Positions 44,383 to 57,300 of a stretch of DNA of 64,000 bases are shown piece by piece (the first letter of the stretch is position 1; every line of letters begins with the position of its first letter). The DNA is from Sipunculus nudus (lineage: Eukaryota; Annelida; Sipuncula; Golfingiida; Sipunculidae). Both the position numbers and the translations under genes were made by a program. The stretch lies in contig CM049311.1 of the NCBI GenBank assembly GCA_026874595.1, positions 52,393,676 through 52,457,675 on the forward strand. The letters run 5' to 3'. The notes under the pieces are model-generated. The model did no database searches, had not been told where the DNA came from, and worked only from the letters and a program-made list of their open reading frames with translations.

Positions 44383-45351
44383 TCAATCAACGGGCCCGTC
44401 ATCTTGGGCCCCTGGAGGATTCCCTGAGTCACTGTTTTCATCTGCGTTGTGCGCTAAATGATCGTCTATGTCCCCTGGATGCCGGCGCCCCATAAACGGA
44501 GGCCTAAAGTCTCTTCCCCTCCCTGGCCCACCCCTCCTAAAATCACCCCCTCGTGGTCGCGGGCCCCCAGGGCCAAAGCGCACAAAGTCCATTCTCAATT
44601 CTGGGGCAAAGTGTCCCCTGTTGAATCTTGGTCTCATGCCCAAATTTGGTTCTAGTCCGCGGAACCTAAGTCTCATGGGAGGGCCCATTCCCGGTGGACC
44701 CCTCATCCCCATGGGCCCTCCAAAAGGTGCTGCAAACCGGTGCATGGGGCTGCCCGGTAGGCCCGGTGGTCCATCCGGCCCCGCCGGGTCACCATTGGGT
44801 CGGTCCATACCGGGACGAGGTAACCTGTCGTTAGGTGGAGCATGAAGTTTCACCGCTGCCAGCCCCTGAGGGCGTGCCCCAGCGTCACCAGGTGGCAGCC
44901 CTAATCTCGGCCCCAGGAGCGACTGAATCTGGGGAGGCCCAGCTTGTTGCTGGCCAGCTTGCCCTAACAAGTCCCTGTTCTCTCCTTCCTGCTTGTGGTT
45001 TGTACTTGGTGACCCTTCCATTGCTTGAAATCCTGGGATTGGCCCTTGTGGTCTGGGAGGTGCATCGGGTGTCAGGCCATCTGGTGGCTGAAGTGCGAAC
45101 CGAGGCAGTGCTGCCTGCACTAGTGTCTGGTCGAAGGGAAGTCTAGGTGGACGGATACCCGTGGCGATGGACACAGCCTGCGGCAACCCCCCAGGGCCGG
45201 TCTGGGCCACGGCTGAGATTGAAGCAGAGTTGTTCACCAGGTTTTGGATTGCTTGCTGTAAAGGGTTGCCCAGGGAAACCCCTGGCTGTGTTACAAGTTT
45301 GACACTGGTAGGAGGCTCCGCTTCTGTTGGCGTCTCCCCTCCGGATGGAGC
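44383..45351 (-). CDS. SCAF4/SCAF8: SCAF4/8 last exon: Pro/Gly/Arg-rich C-terminus
   Basis: Acceptor tatccacag, stop TGA at 44383-44385. Encodes 322 residues: LQQAIQNLVNN near the start, Pro/Gln-rich middle, then RGG-like repeats (RPRGGDFRRGGPGRGRDF) and an acidic tail. Base composition is far more GC-rich than the surroundings, as expected for the exon. Confidence 0.92.
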   Translation of the reverse strand, partial: APSGGETPTEAEPPTSVKLVTQPGVSLGNPLQQAIQNLVNNSASISAVAQTGPGGLPQAVSIATGIRPPRLPFDQTLVQAALPRFALQPPDGLTPDAPPRPQGPIPGFQAMEGSPSTNHKQEGENRDLLGQAGQQQAGPPQIQSLLGPRLGLPPGDAGARPQGLAAVKLHAPPNDRLPRPGMDRPNGDPAGPDGPPGLPGSPMHRFAAPFGGPMGMRGPPGMGPPMRLRFRGLEPNLGMRPRFNRGHFAPELRMDFVRFGPGGPRPRGGDFRRGGPGRGRDFRPPFMGRRHPGDIDDHLAHNADENSDSGNPPGAQDDGPVD

Positions 45352-48300
45352 CTGTGGATACAATAGAACATTAAGAACGATATAATATCATCATATGTGG
45401 ATAGAAAAGTAAGAAAAGTATAGATGACACAGATTTTTGACTGGCAGAAAGGTGCTTACATCATTCATTCACTTAAACCATAGCATCTACTTCAGCTGAA
45501 CAAACCTACTATTATGTTAAATTATAATGGTCTATTTATAATTACCATTGTTCTTCAGTTAAATCTATAAAGGCACTAAAGCTCTCTCCAAAAGGACAGA
45601 AATGAGCAAAGCGATCGGGAATTTAAGGTCTCAATCACTTCTCTGACCCTTAATCTAAATTAATGAAGTAACTTATGAATGAGTACATCCTGATACATGT
45701 ACAAAAGGGTCATTTAAAAATCACCTGATTAATCTTTAACAGTTAAGTTTACTGATGCAAGTAAATTAACTCCCCATTAGTTAATAAATCTTAATTCCTT
45801 ATTATAAACAAAATACGATGAAGTTGACAAACCTGAACAACAGATGGAGGTGGTACCAGGAGTCCCGGCTGTGTTGTGGAGCTGGTTGCCAACGCGGCTG
45901 CCAAGTCTAACCCAGGCCGCTGCTGAAGCTGCATACCTGGCACTAGAGAAGCGAGTGGAGATGGCACAACCCCGGGGGGCGGCACCCCTATGTGGGGCAT
46001 ACCCATGATGGGAGGAGGCATCACTCCGACAGGTAAAACAGGCATCATACCTACAAACAAAATACAAGGTCAGGTCTTCAAGGAAGGAAAAGTTTAAGAA
46101 GAGCTGCCGATTATCAAGCAATGCTGCATCAGTATTTGTTTGTTATTAAGTAGATTGGATCTTGAAACAAATGAAAGAAAAAGGAGCTCTTTGCTGTAAA
46201 TATTTGGTACTGTCAGGAATATATCACACTGTGAAGGTAAAAACTGTCATATTATCAGGTGACCAGCTACTTTGATTTACATTTGATTTATTTTTTAGTA
46301 CTAGTAAGATAGGTTTATATGAATGCTGACTACTGTCAATGTGCTGCACACAACCAACCAAAACATAAAACAGAACAAATGTAGCTAACGGCAACACCAT
46401 AACCATTTATTGGATTAACTCTAAACACGTATTCTCAAGCACAAGTTGATATACATTATAATTGGTCCCCTATCCCCAATTTTGAAGAAAAATATGCACA
46501 ACATCAACGGTTATGGTGCTAACAGAAATATAATTGACTTTACAGAGCATGTTCAAAGAATCAAACTCTTTGGTTTTAAAACTCTCAAAAATACTTAGTT
46601 GAAATATTTGGTTTATCAAATTGCTATAAAAATATGTAAACTTCAAAAGTTATGGGGCTCAAAAAATCCTAGATTTCTGAGGATTTTGCCATGAAGGTAA
46701 GTTCACAGTCATCAGTTTTCTAAAACATTTTCTGAAACTCATATGAAATATCGGTACAAACAACAGAAATATAAAATTTCATTAAAAATAGTATCAGCAA
46801 ATTCAAAAGTTAAAAAGGGATTCATAAGAAATGACCCAGCTGACAACGACAATGGACAACGATAACAGACCAAACACAATTTGTCTTTCCCGATCTGAGG
46901 GAAGACATAACTAAAAACTTTACAATAAGGCACTAGCAATAGAGAGGTGTGCGTGTCAAATTATTCATGAACATCAGAGTAAATCACAAAAATATTTGTA
47001 ACAGAGAGGCAGCTGTATTTGTGGTTTCCAGGGATAACCATTTACCAGTGCACTGATACATTGCAAAATGACGACAATTATCATATACATATCAGCAGAT
47101 GTGGCTGTGTCAAAACACTGATGACACTTGATCATCCAAACGAATGTGACCTCTGACACTGAAAAAAAGGCATCTTAGCCAAAACTTCATTTGTCAGAAA
47201 TCAGTTGCTGGGCATCTGATTGGCTATCATTTGGAAATCAATTTATTTATGGTTTGAAAAAATTATAATTAGAATAAACTTACCAGTATTGACATTTCTG
47301 TAAACAAGAATTTGGCTAAGAAAACAAATGTGTGTGTGTGTGTGAAAGAAATATGGGGTGCATGTATCGAATAAGTATTTTGAGATTTATCCCTGCACCC
47401 CTACATGAGACAGGGTTTACCTGTGAACGTTACATACCTGGCATATGCTGACCCGGAATCATCCCGGGCACCATTGATGGTGGCGGCCCCTGGTGTTGAT
47501 GGATGTCATTAGGCATGTGATGCTGCTGCATGTCCATGCGTCCTTCCATCTGAGCATTCTCCTCATTTTGTATTTTTGCTGAAACAAATTCTGAATGCAA
47601 ATGACAGGTATATGATATACTTTGGCAAACAAGCCAGACAAAAACACAGGAGACAGTTAAATCCAGCAATACAAAAACTTAATACAGGCATTTATACACA
47701 AGGTCCAAATTACAAAAGATGTGTTCAGATAAAATGATCTTCAAGTAAGGTAGTCAGATTTTATATACAGACTATTTAAATACACACCTGGACAAGGCAT
47801 ATGACAACCTGTATCATCATGACACTCCTGGGGTGTCCTTACAGGGCATTTCAATGACCTGTTCAACTTTTATAACTACCGTAAAATCTCCACTTAAAAC
47901 CACACTTCCGATTAAAACCGCACCCAGACTTTGCCGAAATTCCAGGCGAGACACTGCGAGGGGCTCAAATACTAAGAACCCCCCTTCAAAACCGCACCAA
48001 CTTTCGCTACCGAATGATTTGACAAAAGACAATCAAGCAATCATCTAGAAATGAACACGCGTAGGTTGTGACTCGGCCATTCCTGTCAACTTTAAAAATT
48101 CCTTGGGCATTTTATTTAAACACATCATAACACTTTTTTGCAGGGTCACTCAAGCATGAAGTTTGGGAAGACGTAAGGGCCGGTGAACCTCTGCCTGTTT
48201 ATACAGATTTTATATTCCGTGCCGTATTCTTGTTTGCTACTGATTTGTCATTATATTTTGGAAAAAATATTCTGCTGATCCATTTCAAGTCACTGTATAT

Positions 48301-51300
48301 TTTAATTCTATAAGTAATATTTTGAAATCTTAATTTTTGATGAAAATTTCATTTTCTGGAATTACTCGGAAGATTCAAATCATTTTCATACCGGTTCCTT
48401 CTGTATTATCTTCGTCACATCGTACGTTGACATCACTCCATGTCACAATTTGCTGGTGCGTTTGAAAACATTGCTGGTCAACTTAACTAAATATCAAAGT
48501 AACTGAAGTTACCTTTTCGAGATACGCACGTATAGGAAAAATGACGCTTGGAAACGAGTGATTTTAAGTTAAAATTAAAGTGGCCAGTCCGGGTTAGCAA
48601 GTTTTTTTCCTGAAGAAAGTTTCAGTGTGGAGAGCCATTTTGTCAAGGCAGTGTTCGCGCAAGGCACACTGGGACGAAATAGGTGGCTGTTCTATTTACC
48701 GCCCACTGCGTACAGCCGTTCAAAATATTCGTAGCAGAATACTGGGGTGTTTCAGCACATGGCGGCACTCAAACTTGATTTTAAAACGATCGTCTGCCAT
48801 TGTGTGACTCTTTACGATGTCAGCTTTTTATTCATTTTACGTTTTAAACAAATAATCATTGCTAAATAATGCCGCAAATGGGTTTAAAGTGGGCTTTTGT
48901 ATTAATTTTGCTTGACCATGCCCAACGAAGTGGACCGCTGTGTGTAACAGCAGGGTTGTTGTAAACGTATTATTTGGTGACAATTACCAAAATTTTATAA
49001 CAAGTTATATATCACACGAAAACTAATCAGCAATATTTAATTTATAAATAACAAATAATCGTAAATAATACATTTACACACGGCTCCCATGCATGCTAAG
49101 AACAGCCTTCCAAAGTTGCAATATTATCGCCCATGCGCCGGCCCAAAAACGATGTCTGTCAGGAAGATATTCAGGAAACCCTTCTGGTATAAACCGCACA
49201 GTGCTTTCAGGAAATCAACCTGATTTCAAGAATTTGAATTTCTTGATGAAACCGCGGTTTTAAGTGGAGATTTTACGGTACTTAAATTTCACATTCCATG
49301 AATTTTGGGATTTTTAAAGATGTTATGGACCCTATGGAGCACTGTACATGGACATTTTTGAAATAGTTCTCATGGTCAAAATTCAATACAGCAAGCACAA
49401 AAGATCAAGCAAGTATGGACCCGGGACAACTGAAGAAATCACAGGGATCGATGGAGAAGTAGTGGGCCTTGCTACATTAATGTGGTTCTTCACTTACCCA
49501 GCAAAGCCCTGGTACAAACAATACTGGTCTTCTTCTTGAGATATTGCTGCTAAATCTGTACACGTAATTTTTGTTCCTACCAAAACTGTTAATGACATCT
49601 TTTTCAATAAATGACATCTTTTTCAATAATTTTAAAATGTAGTCTTTCCTGCAATACAGAACTAAATAGAAACACTTGGCCTTTTAGATTTTATTAGACT
49701 TACTTTTTAAATGTTCAGGTAGTGAATCTTCATCCACCATCCCACCCTGAGCTAACCGGTCCAGCTGGACCTCACTGAGCTTGTCCCACGGTATGTGCAC
49801 CACACCCAGGTCCACGTCCCAGTTCTCCTTGAACGGCGACTCCCGGATACCAGTACCCATAGCCCAAGCAGCCTGTATCAACACAATCCATGTTACATCA
49901 ACAAACTTGTCAACTTTTTTCTTTAATTTAATTCTTTATATATTGAAATATTAGTTATTTATGAGATTATTTAAATAAATGAGTATATACTATAACTGAA
50001 AAATTGTAAAGCAATGTAATTATGTGATGTGTCTGCCCTTTACCTTCAGAAAGCAAGAAGTGGCATTAGAGGGGTCCTGCCTAGTAACTTCACAGCTGTG
50101 ATAGAAGATACAAGAGCACCGCCCAGAGTGCATAATATGCCTGTTGTGTGTCTTGTGACCCCTAACCTCACTAAATATCCATGGACTTTGCTAAGAATCC
50201 AACAAAGGCAAAATATTATATTAGTCAACATTTTTGTTGAATTTCATCAAAATCCATCATATTCATCAGAGCAACAACAAAGAGAAGCCTTGTGACCTTT
50301 TACCTCATTAAATATTGTGGATTTTGTCTAGAATTGAACTCCAGGAGATTATGTGAGTTTCATGAAAATCCATCAAAGGCCTGATACATTATCACGGTGA
50401 CACTAGAATTTAACAGGCGGACTGATGCATGGACAGACAGACAAATTTCTAGTGATAAATAATGGTTTGGATCTTAGAGAGATCATGATAGGACCCTTCA
50501 ATAAATCTTAGAAAGACTGCCATAAAATGATCCTAATGATTCTGTAGGCCACCAAGGATCTACATGCATCACATGATTGATGCTACTAATACTGTTGTTG
50601 GCTTGTTATTCGTCGTGGTTTCAAATCTGCTATATTTGCGGAAGGGGAAATGCCGCAAAATTGAAACCACGCAGATATGAAACCTTGTCATGGGAAAATG
50701 GTCTCTAAAGTTGCCACAAGGTGGTAATAATGGGCATTAGTGGGAGAGAAATATAATCCAAATGACAATCATGTTGATCACAGCGGGCGTTGTGTCCACA
50801 ATCTAGTTTAAAACAAGGGACCTATGGGTCACGGCGCTCAGCTGTTATATATGATAAAAAATATGATTTAGATATGATTCACGTGCTGGTTTTGTGTGGT
50901 AATAAATATAAGCTGTATTATGAGTTGTTGTTGTTTAGCTTATGTATGATTTTGATAGTATCTTTGGAGACAGGGAAGAGGATTGATTTCATTTATTTTA
51001 TTAACAAATGGAGTACTATTGTCACACAGATTTTGACTTGGCCATATAACTTATAAGCAGAACATATAATATAAGAGTTTAACTATTAATTAAAAAAATT
51101 ACAAATATTGTCCCAAATATAATTTTTATTAAAAATAATAAGAGAATCTTATGATTTTTTAAAATGAAATATAACTGAAATGATTATTAAAATAATATTA
51201 AAGAATATATTCATGAATACATTTTGAAAGTATTTGCACTGGTATTCATATACTTGCATTTTTACCTGAATTCCCGTTCTTTATGCAAGAAATTTTATAA

Positions 51301-54300
51301 TGGAGTACATATTCATATTCGTATTTAAATACAATTGCAAATTATTCGCACCATGTCAGGTATTTATTCAGTTTTCACCAAACAATGATGTTGAGAATCC
51401 AGAATATACAAAATTAACACATTTAAATAATGATCATAAGTACCTGGTTTTATGGTTTTTATTTATATTTAAAAAAATAAATGTAATATATTCATTTTGG
51501 ACTAATTTCACATCAATGTACACACTAGACACAGTAGAAATCTAGATTAATATTATCAACTGCATCTTTGTCTATCATTAATTTCCTTCATATGATCCCC
51601 AATCATTAGTAATGAATAATATGATTTACTTTTTTATCATTAAAATTGAACTGAAAAATACCATAGGTGACTGCATGGTGTTATTTGGAATACATGACAT
51701 TCTATCCATCGATACAAGATTCTTATATCATCAGTAACTGCAAGTTAATTTCCTGTTATTATAAACTAACAAATTCCATTTCTATTTTTCTTTATTTTAT
51801 TATTAAAAACCAACACAAATTTATTAATTTATTGTTTATTGTTATGTTGTTGGTTAAAACTACTAGATGAGTTGGGTTGGACACCTGGATCAACTGTGGC
51901 TGGCCATTATATAATAAGCTGCCTGGAGCCCCAGTTTATGCCTCGCGTCAAGCATGCATAATTTGCTGAAAGTTCAACAAGGTCAACATACAGGTGACTA
52001 AAGAGGGGCTGGAGAGGGCCAAAGTCTGACATGGTCTCATAGAAACATTAACAAAAGCTACAATTTTTGGCCAATTTCTTTCAGCTTTCTAAACTAAAAA
52101 GCTGAAATCCTTATGTGTGCATGACATGAAAATTATATCAACAGTGCTCACAGGAAACAAACGTGCCATGGTCAAAGTTGAGCAAAATATAAGGTACTAA
52201 TTTTATATTTATACTAATAACTTATAAATTCTGAAAAATTCAGAACTAATTTTGGGTATTCAATTGAATCTTGATTAAATAATGTTACATCCCTGACAAA
52301 AAAATCTCTAGCTTCAGCAATCTCCTTGTTAAGGGAGTAAATTATTTCTTGATTTTTTACAAAGTGCATTATGTTTGCGCCCATAACTTAAAACAGTTAC
52401 GCAATACTGACATCATATCTGGCATGTGCATAGAGAATGTATAGAAAAATATGTATATTATATATGATTAAAGTCAGATCAGTTGTTTTGATATTAGGCA
52501 GTCTTGAAGTGTAACAATGGGTTTTCAATGGAAAAATGAAGTTTTTCATTAATATCTCGAAGGTATTAAGTCCTAGTGACCAAATTCTTGGCATGGTTAG
52601 GGATTTTGGAGACATCTAATTGTATGCCAAATTTTAGTAACTGAGAGCTGAAGCAGGGGAGCTGAGCTCTTGCAAACTGCATAACACTAGCTTGATGTAA
52701 ACAATATGTTCCATGGTGTTTGAAAACTTGAATAAAATCTACAGTTTTTGATCAACTGGTTTCAAATATTTGGTGTTAACAGACAAAATGCTAACAAAAA
52801 CATGCTGTGAAAATTAAATCCACAGTACTTACAGGAAAAAAATGTGCCATGGTCAAAGTTGGGCTAAATTTAAGGTACCAATTTTTTATTTTTGTTAATA
52901 TTTTAAAAAATTTAAAAGATTTTGATCTAATTTTGGGTATACAATTTAATTTTGATTAATTAAAGTTATATTATTGGAAAAAAAGTCCATAGCTTTAACA
53001 TGTTTTGTGTTAAGTGATCAAATATCTTTCCTGATTTTTTACAAAATGCATTATGTTTGGGCTCATAACTTTTTTAAATTATATAACACAGACATAATTT
53101 CTGGCATGTACATAGGAACTATATAGAAGAATAGTTATGGTAAATATGAGGAAAAACGGATGAGTCGTTTTGATATTAGGCAGTCCTGAAGTGTGAAAAT
53201 AGGTTTTTAATAAAAAATTGAGGTTTTTCCTTAATTTCTCAAAGGAACGAAGTCGCAAAGACCCAGTTTTCGGCTTGGTAGGAGATCTTGGGGACATCTA
53301 ACATTATGCCGAATTTTGGATTCCTAGGTCTTACGGTTTCAAAACGTGCCACATCTACAGACGGACGGACGGACGGACGGACAGACGGACGGACGACGGA
53401 CAATGGACCACGACTATAGCTCAGATGACTTATAGTCAGCTGAGCTAATAAAAAGTGCTTGGTTCTCACCAGCAGTTCTGCATGTCTGATTATATTTATT
53501 AAATTTAGATTTCAAGCTGTTTGTTTTGGTTGAACTGCTTGAACTCCCCCCACTTACGTTTTGTCGGCTGACAGTCAATCTGATCTTTCGCCACTAAGAA
53601 TAACTCTGATCTTTCTGATTCATACTCGGGGGGATCGATGGAACAATATATGTTTCTATTACGTAATCTGAACATGATATGATCAAGGTAGAGTGGAGGG
53701 CCCTATTTATTAGTGTTGGGACAATATGGGTTTTTGATATCATGATGATTATTCAAATTTTATCGTGATATACCCTGATATCGCGATATTTTTAATAATA
53801 GATAAGAGCATTGATAAGCCATCAATAATGATATTAATAACAACCACCTTTAAATTCTTGACTTTATACGAGGGGTTAACTATTAATATTATTTATACCC
53901 ATTGTGCCAGTACCACAAATTAACTCATTAAGTGATTAAGTTGCATGAAGGCGCTGCAGGTGTGTAAGTTTGAGACGCGGGAAGTCCTGCCCCAATCGTC
54001 AAATCACGCTTGTCAGAACGTTTCACCAGTTTCCTATAGTTACAAAAAAGCCGGATAATCCAGGAATTTTCGGAGAGCGTGTCATACCCATCATGGCTAA
54101 ATATTCCAATCCAATTTTATATGGCAAAATATGCAACCCGTAAGGAATGTTCGATCCAATGGTGACACTTTTATGTTTTATCGTTCCATGCAATAAAAGC
54201 ATAAATATGTTTTATTGCTCTTCTTTATAATGTTATTTTCTCATGGAATTCTCAAGCTTTTGTCCTCTAAGATTAATCCTGCTATTTCCGGACATTTCCC

Positions 54301-57300
54301 GAAGTCCGTAAGCACACGGTTCCACCGACACGCGGTATTCAAATACATGTGGTTTATAAAAATAAATGTGATTCTTGGAAATACATTTATTTTGAACATG
54401 GACAGACTCTTATGATGCCAGTTTTCTCCTGAAATATATAATTCAATGGCTTGTCTGTGAACCATAATCGTGAACAAAAATTGATATCGTGATATCGCGA
54501 TAATAGGAAAGTTGACGGTATGATAACCGTGGCTGTGAGATATCGTGATAATACCGTATACCGGTAACCGTCCCAACCCTACTATTTATACTGATATGTA
54601 ATGGCCAAGCTGTGAAAGTAATGCCCCTTTGAAGCAACATAGCCATGTCCTGGCAGTGACGGTCACTGTTGTTTGAGGAAAAGACCGAAACATAACTAAT
54701 GTAATAAAGATATCATACCTATTTTGGTGTTTATTAAAATATTGATATTAATATATGACCCATCGCAAAAACGGAGCCCCATGAAACTATGAAAAATTGC
54801 TTGAGCGCGAAAAATTGAATCGTAAATATAAAGCCAACCACAGTATGCTCCTACCTTGAGTGTATTTCCGAGTAGTTTTGCACCCTTGAGCCTGTCAAGG
54901 GCACGGCTGGCATCTTTTCGTTTGGTCAGACTCACATAAGCACAACCACGGGGAGGTATCAACTACAACAAACAGACACATTGCTTTGTAAACTTAATGG
55001 CTCCGACTCTGTAAAAGTAGATGGTAGCATTTAAACATTACTATGCATGCAAGTTTGGAAACCCTTTTATATCTGAAATTTTGAAACACAATTAGCAATT
55101 CTTCTTGAACTGAAGACTCATAAAATATCTCGAATATCACTCTACAAGGTGGTTAAAGTATCAGGCAAATTAAGACAGACATAAAATCTTATGTTTTGTG
55201 TTAAATGCACTGGTTACTAATGAATTCTTATGAACAAATATAGATAAACTAAGAAGTTAACAAAAAGAGTGATATTATATGCAGAAGTATTATTTTAACA
55301 GGTGCAAAGCTCAAGATTTAATATGCTAATCATTAATGGATGGCAAAAGTAAAATATGAGCATAACAGGTATTTAATTTGAAATAAAACACAGGGATCAA
55401 TTTCAACTGTTTGTTGTGTACCTTACTATGAAACATAGTAAATGAGCTTGTGCAAATCTTGACTGTACGTTAAAAGGATTAGGCTCTTCTAGATGACTGC
55501 AGGAACTAAAATGCCATTCATATAATTAAATTCTTCACTTGAAGGAATTTATAAAACAAGGCCTACAGGCCTTTTGCAAACCTGTGCAAAATTTGGGAGT
55601 ATGAATGGAGGTTAATTTTTTAAATTTAATATTGATCCTCTTTATGTTCTGCATATGATCCTTAGTCATTATGATTTCAGCAAAATGGACGTTTCAGACA
55701 TGCAAGTTTTGGACTAGGACATTTTAAAACTAGGATGAGTCATTCAGGATTTTTCGGATATGTTCTTTTTGCCAGGGGGGATTATTGGGACAGATGAACA
55801 GACAATTTGGTAGCATGGTTTCAGGAGAAGAACATTTTTTAATGTTTTTTTAACTTCTTCCCTATAAATCTAAGAAAATGTAGTTAGCCAAAAAATAAGC
55901 AAAATCTGATAGAATTTTTTAGATGACAAATTTTTGGCTAGCTCCTGCCCTTTTTGAGATAGCTATGAAGCATGACGGAAGACGGACGATGCCACACCAT
56001 TCCATAAGCTCACAGATTCACTAAAAATGCAAACCAAGTTTTTTCAAACAGTTAAAAGATATAGTTCCAATGGTTCTAATCTGGGCAGTTCCAATGGTTC
56101 TAATCTGGGCATTCAGCATCTCGACAATGTGTCTAGACACCAGACTGAGCCAGGTCAGTTGCCATGGTGATGTCTGGACCCCACCTGGTTGTAGTCACCT
56201 CTTGGCTGCTGAAACTCAGCATGTTGTCAAATCTGTTTCCAAACACAGAGAGCCTTTTTTAATTGGCTACACTACTTTTTTAAAGCTGCATTTACCCAAT
56301 CTATTCTTATATAATGGGCAGTACCCTACCATAGAATAATTCTTGTAAAGTTTAACAGTTTCATCATAAAACAGTGTATAAGCTAGAAGAGTCTAAAATT
56401 ACATTTTCGCTTGTAAAAAAACAGATCAGTGTAAGTGGCGCCACCGATACCTCAATTTCGAATATGACAAATGTGACAAACATTGGCATTAAATTTGATG
56501 ATGATAGCTCTAGCCATTCTGAGATTGAAATTTTAGTGTGCTTTTTTGGACAGATGACTTAGTTCAACCTTCTGTAATTCGGCAAAAAATCTCCGAACTG
56601 GAACCATTCGAACAAACTTAAGAGAGATTGTTCCAGGGATCATTTCTGTGAAATATGGAACAATTTGGCTGGACAGTTTCAAGAAGATTTTTAAAGCTTT
56701 TTTAGCTTTTTCCCTATATGATCTAAGAAACTGCTAGCTCCTGCCGTTTTTTAGTTAGCTATGGATAACCTACAGATGATGCAAGACGCAACGACGGATG
56801 CCGCCGCACCATCGCATAAGCTCACAGGTTCGCTAAAAAAATAATGTATTTAGTCTCATGGCAGGCAGGATGAAAATGAAAAATACAGTGTAAAGATGGA
56901 GCAAAAAGCAGGTAGGTACACAGCAAGTGCTTTTGCACAACTATTGAAGATATTTTGTTCTATTCACATTGGCTCCACTTTGAAACAATCTCCTTGACCA
57001 GTTTCAAATTTTTTTTTTCAAATATGTTTTTAGTGGAGTTCCATTTCAGTTGGGGACTACATGACAGGGCAGTAGCACTTGCACCCTGTTATTTCGTTCG
57101 TAAGTGATACACGTCACTGGGTACAGCCTTCCCATACAACCTGCAGATTGCTCACCCTGGATAGGGGCAATCCGTAAAAATCTCAACCTTCCTTGGCTGA
57201 GATTTGAACTCACAACCTCCCTGCTTTGAGTCTTGTGCTCTACCCTTGAGCCACAGAAGCCAGTCAGTTATAAAATGTTTTGATTTAGTCAGGATGAAGA

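Noticed and set aside
44458-45146. Plus-strand Pro-rich frames over the SCAF-type last exon
   Set aside because: Antisense of a GC-rich coding exon.
48625-48807. 60-residue frame inside the TIR element as a transposase
   Set aside because: Too short and without a DDE-type motif.
52397-53297. Two similar 72-residue minus-strand frames as a gene pair
   Set aside because: They are the same stretch of two tandem repeat units; the similarity reflects the repeat.
57205-57275. A tRNA gene on the minus strand
   Set aside because: A and B boxes are present but the sequence does not fold as a full cloverleaf by eye and continues into a SINE body shared with 15845-16078.
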